A stretch of 5,208 bases of DNA, from the NCBI GenBank assembly GCA_022710245.1, contig JAKLHH010000652.1, positions 1-5,208 of the forward strand. Direction: 5' to 3'. Shown here in pieces: positions 1 through 5,208 of this stretch (position 1 is its first letter; each line of letters starts with the position of its first letter). This DNA comes from Myxococcota bacterium (GTDB lineage Bacteria; Myxococcota; Polyangia; GCA-2747355; JAKLHH01). The notes under the pieces were generated by a model. That model was not told the DNA's origin. It saw nothing but the letters and a program-made list of their open reading frames with translations, and did not search any database. A program made the position numbers and the translations under genes.

Positions 1-127
1 GAGCGGCCGCAGGCCGCGAGGACCCGCAATTGCGGCGGTCTCATCCCGGAGCGGCCGCAGGCCGCGAGGACCCGCAATTGCGGCGGTCTCATCCCGGAGC
101 GGCCGCAGGCCGCGAGGACCCGCAATT
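1..127. repeat. 48-bp tandem repeat array, 2.65 copies, open at the left edge
   Basis: Copies lie at 1-48, 49-96 and 97-127. The first two are identical, and the third matches for 31 bases before diverging at 128. Within each unit, bases 3-17 form a perfect hairpin (GCGGCC, loop GCA, GGCCGC), and bases 24-35 form a perfect 12-bp palindrome, CCGCAATTGCGG. The last copy stops inside that palindrome, two bases past its centre. The array begins at the window edge, so the true copy number is unknown. The period is a multiple of three, so short reading frames stay open through it on both strands, but nothing suggests they are translated. It lies downstream of the 3' end of the lipoprotein gene. It may be an intergenic palindromic repeat or a simple satellite; I do not recognise the family. 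Confidence 0.95.
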
Positions 128-220
128 TCTCCTCCCGCGGCGGAGGCTCCGCGATGAAGGGCAAATTGGAGCGGCGCCCCGGAACGTCGGGCGGTGGCGG
201 GGAGCTGCCGCGACCAACAA
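128..220. other. Non-coding spacer between repeat array and lipoprotein gene 3' end
   Basis: I see no gene here. A small dyad lies at 140-152 (GCGGAG, one base, CTCCGC). Bases 168-175 (GGAGCGGC) match the repeat start including the base before it, which could be a remnant of a decayed copy or chance. A 5-bp stem at 175-193 lies in terminator position for the minus-strand gene, but it is weak and has no proper T-tract. No convincing terminator was found. Confidence 0.5.
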
Positions 221-1171
221 TTAGTGCGGCACGCCGGCCGGCAGCCCCGGCCAGACGGTGCTGTTCGACGGCGGCTGCGTGAACTTCTGGTTGAAGTCCC
301 CGCAGGCGGTCGCGTCGGTGCCGAGCTCGGCGCCGGCGCCGCTGTAGCAGCCGAGGAGCTTGCCGTCGCCGCCCCAGACCGCCATCGCGCCGTCGGCCCG
401 GTACTGCGCGAGGACCACGTAGACCGTCGTGCCGGTGTGCTTCTCGCTGGCGTAGATGAAGCCGCTGCCGTCCGCGAGCGCCTGCTGCCAGAACCCCGCT
501 GGCAGCACCTGGCCGATGCCGAGCTTCGGCGTGTATGTGAGGTGGAGGGAGCGCTTGCCGCTCTCGCTGATGGTGTAGTCGAGCTGCCCCACCGCGCGGA
601 GGTCGTCCTCGTCGCCGGGGCGGTGGTTGCGGTAGAAGCGGAGGTAGCCTATGGCGGCGTCGGAGAGCCCGGTGGCCGTGACCGGGTCGACGCGCGCGCC
701 GAGCACCTTCGGCGGCAGCGTCGAGCCCTCGATCAGCATGTGCGTCTCACCGATGGCGTAGTCAGGGTCGAAGCCGGTGCCCTGGTTGTACTGCAGGTAG
801 ATGAAGGCGTGGTCGCCGACCCGCTCCACGTCGAGGCGGCTGGCGCTCCCGCGGCGAAAGCGGACCACCCGGTCGGCCACGCGCGGCGCCCCCGTCAGCG
901 CGATGGTGATGGAGAGATCGCGGTCCTCCTCGCCGCCCTCCTCGAGGTACTCCTTCAAGAGGTCGAGCGGGGCCACCGTCGCCGACGCGGCCTTCACCAC
1001 CTTGAAGAGCTGCTCACTCCCCGAACCGGCCGGCCCCACCTTGCCTGGCACGCTGATGCCGAGCTTGGCAGGAGCAGGGTAGCGCTCCTTGACGTCCGTC
1101 GGGTAGCGGGCCGGCGACGAGGAGTCGCAGCCGATCGCCAGGGAGAGGATGATGAGCCAGGCTCGTCGCAT
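221..1171 (-). CDS. Predicted lipoprotein of unknown function (316 aa)
   Basis: The protein starts MRRAWLIILSLAIGC: two arginines, a hydrophobic core and a lipobox-like A-I-G-C with the lipidated cysteine at residue 15. This indicates export and lipid anchoring by signal peptidase II. Residue 16 is Asp, which by the E. coli +2 rule would favour retention in the inner membrane; whether that rule holds here is uncertain. A Ser/Pro-rich linker follows, then a soluble domain of roughly 290 residues with alternating hydrophobic stretches typical of beta-rich folds, two further cysteines (275 and 290) and a Pro-rich tail. I recognise no catalytic motif or named family. ATG 1171 is chosen because GAGGAG lies 7 bases upstream and it puts the signal peptide at the N-terminus. 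A GTG at 1216, overlapping the previous stop as GTGA, would add 15 residues. It is probably co-transcribed with the 816-residue gene upstream. Confidence 0.85.
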   Translation of the reverse strand: MRRAWLIILSLAIGCDSSSPARYPTDVKERYPAPAKLGISVPGKVGPAGSGSEQLFKVVKAASATVAPLDLLKEYLEEGGEEDRDLSITIALTGAPRVADRVVRFRRGSASRLDVERVGDHAFIYLQYNQGTGFDPDYAIGETHMLIEGSTLPPKVLGARVDPVTATGLSDAAIGYLRFYRNHRPGDEDDLRAVGQLDYTISESGKRSLHLTYTPKLGIGQVLPAGFWQQALADGSGFIYASEKHTGTTVYVVLAQYRADGAMAVWGGDGKLLGCYSGAGAELGTDATACGDFNQKFTQPPSNSTVWPGLPAGVPH

Positions 1172-1178
1172 CTCGTCG

Positions 1179-1184
1179 CTCCTC
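1179..1184 (-). promoter_or_regulatory. Ribosome binding site GAGGAG for the lipoprotein gene
   Basis: On the minus strand GAGGAG precedes ATG 1171 by 7 bases, which is ideal spacing. It decides between this start and the upstream GTG at 1216, which overlaps the stop codon of the preceding gene. Confidence 0.7.
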
Positions 1185-1212
1185 GCGCACGCGGTGAGGC
1201 GCGGCGCTCGCG

Positions 1213-3663
1213 TCACTCGTCGTCGCCGCCGCCGTCGATGTCCTCGGCGAGGTAGGAGAGGATCACCTCATCGAGACTGCGCTCGGTGATCAGGCCGGCG
1301 CCGAACATCGAGGGCCCCTGGTTGACCACGCGCGGCCCGCTGCGGCCGGGCGGGCCTTCCTGGCCGACCGGGCGCTGCGCGGGCGCCGTGGGCGGTCGCG
1401 CGGTGGGCGCGGTCGGGCGGACCGCCGAGGCGGGAGCCTGCCTCGTCGATGGCGGGCGGCGTGGGCGATCGGGCTCACCGACCTGGACCGGCTGGCTGAT
1501 GATCACCGCCGGACGGGCCACCACCGGCTTCGCCTCGGCGCTGCCTGTACGCGGCAGCGGCCGCATCGTGGGAGCCGACGACACCCGCGGGCGACCCGGG
1601 TGGGCCTCGACGGCGGGGGCGGCAGGGCGCGGCAGACGCGGCGCGCTGGGCGGATGGCTGCCTCCGGTCTGGGTCTGCGCCGGAGCCGGCGGCCGCGCGG
1701 GCGGACGCGGCGGCGGCTGCGGCTGCGACGGCTGCGGCGGCTGGACGCCCGAGATTGACCGGCTCGCCATCGCCGGCGTGCCCGGCGGACGGCTCCACGC
1801 GGCGCGCTCGTAGGAGCCCGTCGAGCCGCCCTTGCGTGGAGCGGCCGCGGGCTTCGGGGTCGCCACGGGCGCCATCCTGCTCGGCGCGGTGTAGCGCTGG
1901 GGCGTCGAGCCGTAGGCCGGAACCGCCCCCGGCCTCGCGGCGCGAACCTGCGGATCCGGGTGAGGCGGGCGCTCGGGGACCAGCCCCGGCAGCGGGTAGA
2001 CACCGGAGCGACGGGGGTGGAGGGGCCCGACTGGCGTGCGATCGTCGGCGCCCGCGCGCGGCAGGGCGGTCGAGCCAGGCACCGGCTTGCCGAAGACCCG
2101 GGACGGCTGCTGCGGACGCCCCGCTGCGGACCGGCTCCTCGTCGCCACGGCCGGCGGCTTGCGCTGCTGCGAGTAGAAGGTCGGCGTGACCAGCGTCGCG
2201 GCGGGCTGGTCCTCGGCCGGAGAGAGCTCCTCGCTGGGCGGACGATCGACGATCAGCGCGTCGTCATCCGAGCGGCCGGCAGAGCGCCCCCCGACGGCGG
2301 GGAGACCCGTCCGCGAGATGCGCGGCATCGAGCCTCCCGGCTGCGGACGCCCGAGGCCCGGCACGCGCGGCTGCGCGGGGCGCGCCTGGGGCACCGGCGG
2401 CCGGCGCAGGGCCTCGCGCATGTCGACTCGCTCCGTGACCTCCACCTCGAGGACCGGAGGCCGCTCGGCGCCGACGGGGAAGGCGACGCGCGGGCGGATC
2501 GCCTCCGGGCGGCGGGCCTGCTGCACAGGCTGCGCGGCGGGGCGAGGCACGCGGGGCGGCGGCGTCGGGCGCCGGGGTATGACGCGCGGCGGCTGGGGAG
2601 GCTGCGGAGGCGGCTGGGACTGCGGCCGGGTGGCGTCCTCGGGAGCGGGCGCGCGCGGGGGCGGCGGCTCCATGTAGGGGACGGTCGCGTCGTCGGAGGG
2701 CCGGCGCCGACGGATGCGGCTCTCGGGCTCGCGAGGGAGCGGTGGCAGCTTCGGGTCCGGCACCGGCGGGATGGCCCTCGCTCGGGACGGCACCGCTGGC
2801 GGCACGCTCGTCGACGAAGCGCGCGCCGGCGGCACCGGCGGTGGCTCGGCGGGACGGTCCGCCCAGTCGGCGGTGTCGGGCAGCCCCCGCCTGCCGGTGG
2901 AGACAGCGGGCTCCTCGTCGGTGTCGAGGCGCGGTCGCTCTGCCGCGACGCCCTCGAGCTCGGCCTCGGCCGGCACCGCCACGGCGGGGATCGCCGCCAC
3001 GGCGGGCTCCGGCGCGGCGAGCACCTCCGCAGCCGCAGGCAGCTCGGCGCCGACGGACGCCTCGCCAGCTCCGGACGCCTCGGCGGCCTCCGCGAGGGGG
3101 GGCTGAAGGACGCTGGCGGGGGCAGGCTCGTGCGCGGTGGGCTCGCCGACGAGCGCGGGCTCCGGCGCAGCCTCCGCCTCCACCAGCGCCAGGTCCGCAG
3201 GCGGCGGCTCCAGCTCCTGCACCGAGGCGGGCGGGGGCGCTGCCTCGGCGGCCGCCGGCTCCACCACCTCGGCGAGCCCGGCCTGCGCCGGCGCGGGCGC
3301 CCCGTCCGGGGCTCCACCGGCGGGCAGCTCGGCGCCCAGCGGGGCGGAGAGCTCCGCCGCCTCCTCCGCGTCGACGCTCCCCATCATCGCGATGATCTGC
3401 TGATCGTAGGCGCCGTGCCTGAGCTCCTTCATCAGGCGCTTGTGCTGCTCCTGCATGATCTTGCGGAGCTTCTCCTCGTGACCGGGGACGGCGGCCAGCT
3501 CGTGATAGTCGGTCTTGGCCGAGGCGATGATCATCCCGGCGAGGAAGAGGTGGGTGAAGACGTGGGGGGTCTCGAGGCCGGAGTCCTCGGTCTGGACGTG
3601 GTAGACCCGGTTCCCGTAGCGAATGTTGTGGTTGAAGCCGGTGAGCGGCGGACGGGAACCCAT
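1213..3663 (-). CDS. Large Pro/Ala/Arg-rich disordered protein with conserved-looking terminal boxes (816 aa)
   Basis: Residues 1-95 form a compact, normally composed block (LTGFNHNIRYGNRVYHVQTE, then a THLFLAGMII segment and a charged helix with QEQHKRLMKELRHG). From memory it resembles the start of uncharacterised deltaproteobacterial proteins; I cannot name a domain. Residues 98-242 contain about 27 acidic residues and no Lys or Arg. From 243 to about 775 the chain is Pro/Arg-rich and mostly basic, with polyproline runs. Residues 786-808 (FGAGLITERSLDEVILSYLA within) are again well-composed and probably helical, followed by an acidic tail. There is no signal peptide or membrane segment, so it is probably cytoplasmic. 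The N- and C-terminal blocks share one frame, arguing against a frameshift. ATG 3663 is chosen because the conserved-looking block begins there; a GTG at 3723 would add 20 unremarkable residues. Neither start has a clear Shine-Dalgarno sequence. Its function is unknown; a scaffold or tether is possible. Confidence 0.85.
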   Translation of the reverse strand: MGSRPPLTGFNHNIRYGNRVYHVQTEDSGLETPHVFTHLFLAGMIIASAKTDYHELAAVPGHEEKLRKIMQEQHKRLMKELRHGAYDQQIIAMMGSVDAEEAAELSAPLGAELPAGGAPDGAPAPAQAGLAEVVEPAAAEAAPPPASVQELEPPPADLALVEAEAAPEPALVGEPTAHEPAPASVLQPPLAEAAEASGAGEASVGAELPAAAEVLAAPEPAVAAIPAVAVPAEAELEGVAAERPRLDTDEEPAVSTGRRGLPDTADWADRPAEPPPVPPARASSTSVPPAVPSRARAIPPVPDPKLPPLPREPESRIRRRRPSDDATVPYMEPPPPRAPAPEDATRPQSQPPPQPPQPPRVIPRRPTPPPRVPRPAAQPVQQARRPEAIRPRVAFPVGAERPPVLEVEVTERVDMREALRRPPVPQARPAQPRVPGLGRPQPGGSMPRISRTGLPAVGGRSAGRSDDDALIVDRPPSEELSPAEDQPAATLVTPTFYSQQRKPPAVATRSRSAAGRPQQPSRVFGKPVPGSTALPRAGADDRTPVGPLHPRRSGVYPLPGLVPERPPHPDPQVRAARPGAVPAYGSTPQRYTAPSRMAPVATPKPAAAPRKGGSTGSYERAAWSRPPGTPAMASRSISGVQPPQPSQPQPPPRPPARPPAPAQTQTGGSHPPSAPRLPRPAAPAVEAHPGRPRVSSAPTMRPLPRTGSAEAKPVVARPAVIISQPVQVGEPDRPRRPPSTRQAPASAVRPTAPTARPPTAPAQRPVGQEGPPGRSGPRVVNQGPSMFGAGLITERSLDEVILSYLAEDIDGGGDDE

Positions 3664-3744
3664 TGTGGAGCACCGAGCGCCCGCGCGGGGCGCCCACAGA
3701 CCAGAGTTAACCGAGCACCCCACCAGGGTCCGCTCAGTGTTTCA

Positions 3745-3771
3745 TTGCAAACGCGGAAGTGATGGTATCAT
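3745..3771 (+). promoter_or_regulatory. Candidate extended -10 promoter for the DUF1232/HD gene pair
   Basis: TGGTATCAT at 3763-3771 matches the extended -10 pattern TGnTATAAT with one mismatch in the hexamer. TTGCAA at 3745-3750 could serve as a -35 element (4 of 6), but the 15-base spacer is short; an extended -10 can compensate for a poor -35. It lies in the most AT-rich part of the intergenic region. Transcription would start near 3778 and give a leader of about 100 bases. The site also overlaps a small dyad (TGAT, GGT, ATCA at 3760-3770). No equally good promoter was seen for the divergent minus-strand gene. Confidence 0.4.
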
Positions 3772-3846
3772 CCGGGCTGCGTCCGTGCCAAGCCGAGTCG
3801 CGCCTCAGCCAGGTTGCAAAGACGGGGCAGATGTGACACAAGCGCT

Positions 3847-3866
3847 CGAGGGCGCCCTCGGGCGCC
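3847..3866 (+). repeat. Overlapping GC-rich inverted repeats just upstream of the DUF1232 gene
   Basis: Bases 3847-3860 are a perfect 14-bp palindrome (CGAGGGCGCCCTCG). Bases 3851-3866 form a second perfect dyad, GGCGCC, CTCG, GGCGCC. The two share bases, so as RNA hairpins they exclude each other. They end 4 bases before the Shine-Dalgarno sequence. An operator, a leader RNA structure affecting translation, and chance in GC-rich DNA are all possible. Confidence 0.5.
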
Positions 3867-3870
3867 ACGG

Positions 3871-3876
3871 AAGGAG
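3871..3876 (+). promoter_or_regulatory. Ribosome binding site AAGGAG with an unusually short spacer
   Basis: AAGGAG is separated from ATG 3879 by only two bases, well below the usual 5-9. ATG 3879 is nevertheless the first possible start in this frame after the in-frame TGA at 3834-3836, so the site probably belongs to it. The short gap may lower translation. Confidence 0.6.
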
Positions 3877-3878
3877 CC

Positions 3879-4466
3879 ATGAGCCCGGAGTCCATCGAGA
3901 AGCAGTTCACCCAGCGGATGCGGCAGCTGCTGGTCTCCCTCCCCTATGACATGAAGGTCCTCTTCGAGGCCCTCTCCGACGAGAACTTGCCCGCGAGCGC
4001 GCGGGAGGTGGCCGCCGCCGCAGCCATCTATTGCATCTCGCCGTCGGACCCGATGCCGGACTCCGTGGGCCTGCTCGGCTACGTGGACGACGTCGTCTAC
4101 GTGCGCCTCGCGCTGAAGCGGATCCTCGAGCTCAGCGGTGAGGACGCTGCCGGCTACCCGGGGCGCTTCGTCGACGAGCTGGGCACCCTCGAGGCCGACC
4201 TGCAGCTGATGCGCGACTACCTCGGCTCGTCGATGGACTGGATCTCCCATCGCGTGGAGAAGCCGCTCAAGGCGCGCCACAAGGGCAAGAGCACCGCCAC
4301 CTACGTCGAGGACGACGAGGCCCGCGAGTTCCTGTACGAGGAGGGCCTGGAGTTCGCCACGCACTACGACGTCGACGAGGAGGCCGCCGCGAAGCTGGTG
4401 AGCGGCAAGCCCGTGCTCGAGGCCTTCCGCAAGCGGATGGCCGAGGAGTCCCGCTGGCTCGGCTGA
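3879..4466 (+). CDS. DUF1232 (YkvA-like) family protein (195 aa)
   Basis: Residues 42-82 carry the DUF1232 signature: an Ala-rich helix, then [20 protein letters not shown] followed by a second Asp (70-71) and a hydrophobic helix. The family pattern is roughly Y-x-I-S-P-x-D-x-x-P-D, then G-x-x-D-D. DUF1232 proteins are widespread and their biochemical role is not established; many are thought to be membrane-associated. The helices here are only mildly hydrophobic, so this one may be soluble. Outside the motif it has a basic/amphipathic N-terminus (1-35) and a charged, probably helical C-terminal extension (about 95-195) rich in Glu and Asp. That extension makes it longer than minimal family members. 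ATG 3879 is the only start after the in-frame stop at 3834-3836. The HD-domain gene follows after 34 bp in the same direction, suggesting co-transcription. Confidence 0.9.
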   Translation: MSPESIEKQFTQRMRQLLVSLPYDMKVLFEALSDENLPASAREVAAAAAIYCISPSDPMPDSVGLLGYVDDVVYVRLALKRILELSGEDAAGYPGRFVDELGTLEADLQLMRDYLGSSMDWISHRVEKPLKARHKGKSTATYVEDDEAREFLYEEGLEFATHYDVDEEAAAKLVSGKPVLEAFRKRMAEESRWLG

Positions 4467-4492
4467 GCGCAGGCGAGCGACACCTCACCGCC

Positions 4493-4496
4493 GGAG
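4493..4496 (+). promoter_or_regulatory. Ribosome binding site GGAG for the HD-domain gene
   Basis: GGAG lies 4 bases before GTG 4501. In this frame there is a TGA at 4399-4401 and no ATG, GTG or TTG between it and 4501, so this site and GTG together define the start. Confidence 0.6.
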
Positions 4497-4500
4497 CACC

Positions 4501-5208
4501 GTGGCAGTCGAGAGCGAAGAGCTGATCAAGGGTAGCTGGGCGGCCGAGGCGCTCGAGCTCGCCGCGCGTATCGCGCGCGGCGGGGCGCCCCCTCAGGCGC
4601 GGGCCGCCGAGCTCCGCGCGGCGTCCGAGGGCGCTGGTGAGGTGAGCGGCGACTGGGTGCTGCCGCTGATGGAGCGCGTCCTCCTCGGCTCCGACGTCGA
4701 GGCGGCGCTCGAGTGGCTGCACGCGTCGGGCTTCCTCGCGCGCGCCCTCCCCGAGCTGGAGGCGACCGTCGACTTCGCCCAGGAGATGGGCCGGCGGCAC
4801 AAGGACGTCTGGAAGCACACCAAGCAGGTGGTCGCCCAGGCGGTGCTCGAGCTGCCGGTGCGCTGGGCCGCGCTGCTGCACGACGTCGGCAAGGTGCCGA
4901 CGCGCGCGCTCACGCCCGACGGCAAGGTCACCTTCCATGGCCACGCGGAGTCCGGCGCGCGCCTCTTCGATCGCATCGCGCGGCGCCTCGCCTTCCCCAG
5001 GCCGCTGCGCGTGACGGTGCGGTTCCTCATCCTGCACCACCTCCGCGCGAACCAGTACGACAGCGCCTGGACCGACTCGGCCGTGCGGCGCTTCGATCGC
5101 GAGATGGGCGAGCACCTGCCGCGGCTGCTGAACCTCTCGCGCGCCGACGTCACCTCGGCCCACCGCCACCGGCGCGAGGCGGCGCTCCGTCAGATCGAGG
5201 AGCTCTGG
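4501..5208 (+). CDS. HD-domain protein resembling the C-terminal half of CCA-adding enzymes, without nucleotidyltransferase head (partial, 3' end missing)
   Basis: The 236 visible residues start [13 protein letters not shown]. Residues 54-88 ([20 protein letters not shown], then GFL...LPEL) resemble the neck/body helices of bacterial tRNA CCA nucleotidyltransferases. Residues 100-216 form an HD phosphohydrolase domain: [10 protein letters not shown] (His100, His106), [11 protein letters not shown] (His127-Asp128), FHGH (His146, His148), His179-His180, WTDSAVRRF and Asp216. The metal-binding residues appear intact, so metal-dependent phosphatase or phosphodiesterase activity is plausible. The nucleotidyltransferase head that should precede these helices is absent: an in-frame TGA at 4399-4401 and the lack of any earlier start show that the gene truly begins at GTG 4501. 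It therefore cannot add CCA by itself. RNA end processing, cyclic phosphate removal or nucleotide hydrolysis are conceivable but unproven. It probably shares an operon with the DUF1232 gene. Confidence 0.88.
   Translation, partial: MAVESEELIKGSWAAEALELAARIARGGAPPQARAAELRAASEGAGEVSGDWVLPLMERVLLGSDVEAALEWLHASGFLARALPELEATVDFAQEMGRRHKDVWKHTKQVVAQAVLELPVRWAALLHDVGKVPTRALTPDGKVTFHGHAESGARLFDRIARRLAFPRPLRVTVRFLILHHLRANQYDSAWTDSAVRRFDREMGEHLPRLLNLSRADVTSAHRHRREAALRQIEELW

Noticed and set aside
1..92. Minus-strand frame from the ATG at 92 running left through the repeats (16-residue repeat starting MRPPQLRVL)
   Set aside because: The ATG lies inside a repeat unit, has no Shine-Dalgarno sequence, and the frame is open for the same periodic reason. 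It cannot be judged without sequence to the left.
1..127. CRISPR array
   Set aside because: The units are directly joined and identical, with no variable spacers, so this is a simple tandem repeat.
175..193. Possible rho-independent terminator for the lipoprotein gene
   Set aside because: The stem is only 5 bp with a 9-base loop, and the following minus-strand sequence has just three T bases, some distance away.
30..224. Small plus-strand frame encoding a 16-residue repeat through the tandem array
   Set aside because: It is open only because the 48-bp period is divisible by three and lacks stops; there is no ribosome binding site or recognisable domain, and its end overlaps the 3' end of the lipoprotein gene.
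194..1255. A 353-codon plus-strand open frame opposite the lipoprotein gene
   Set aside because: The minus frame has a signal peptide, a lipobox, a strong ribosome binding site and balanced composition. The plus frame is Ala/Arg/Val-rich and runs through the 3' end of the neighbouring gene.
1960..3762. A 600-codon open frame on the plus strand opposite the 816-residue gene
   Set aside because: Its translation is dominated by Arg, Gly and Leu in irregular runs with no domain. It is the antisense image of GC-rich codons. The minus frame has recognisable blocks at both ends and a sensible start.
3664..3878. A promoter for the minus-strand 816-residue gene
   Set aside because: TTGGCA with a GATACC-like -10 and the sequence GTTAAC were considered, but none gives a good -10 with acceptable spacing, so no site is called.
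4267..5169. A 300-codon minus-strand open frame opposite the DUF1232 and HD genes
   Set aside because: It spans the junction of two genes with clear family motifs on the plus strand and ends in an Arg/Pro-rich shadow translation.

Overview
The window is very GC-rich with strong third-position GC. It holds four protein-coding genes in two divergent pairs. The GC content, the large Ala/Pro/Arg-rich protein with its distinctive N-terminal block, and the lipoprotein all point to a myxobacterium or a related deltaproteobacterium (Myxococcota). That placement is an inference from composition and protein style; no rRNA or other phylogenetic marker is present.

Layout: positions 1-127 hold 2.65 copies of a 48-bp tandem repeat, cut by the window edge. 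Each full unit contains a perfect short hairpin and a perfect 12-bp palindrome. Positions 128-220 are non-coding spacer. On the minus strand, reading from 3663 down to 221, are two genes in the same direction 41 bp apart. The first encodes an 816-residue protein with a small folded N-terminal block, about 680 residues of disordered sequence with segregated charge, and a short conserved-looking C-terminal box. The second encodes a 316-residue lipoprotein of unknown function. A 215-bp divergent intergenic region (3664-3878) carries an extended -10 promoter candidate for the plus-strand genes and overlapping GC-rich dyads just before the ribosome binding site. On the plus strand are a DUF1232 (YkvA-like) protein at 3879-4466 and, 34 bp later, a gene that runs off the right edge. 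That last gene encodes an HD-domain protein resembling the C-terminal half of CCA-adding tRNA nucleotidyltransferases, but without the catalytic nucleotidyltransferase head.

No pathway linking the four genes can be read from the sequence. Each pair is probably an operon, judging by direction and spacing. No mobile element, CRISPR array, tRNA or rRNA was seen. The most unusual items are the disordered protein with conserved ends, the headless CCA-like HD protein and the 48-bp repeat array. Nothing here amounts to a demonstrable new multi-gene system.
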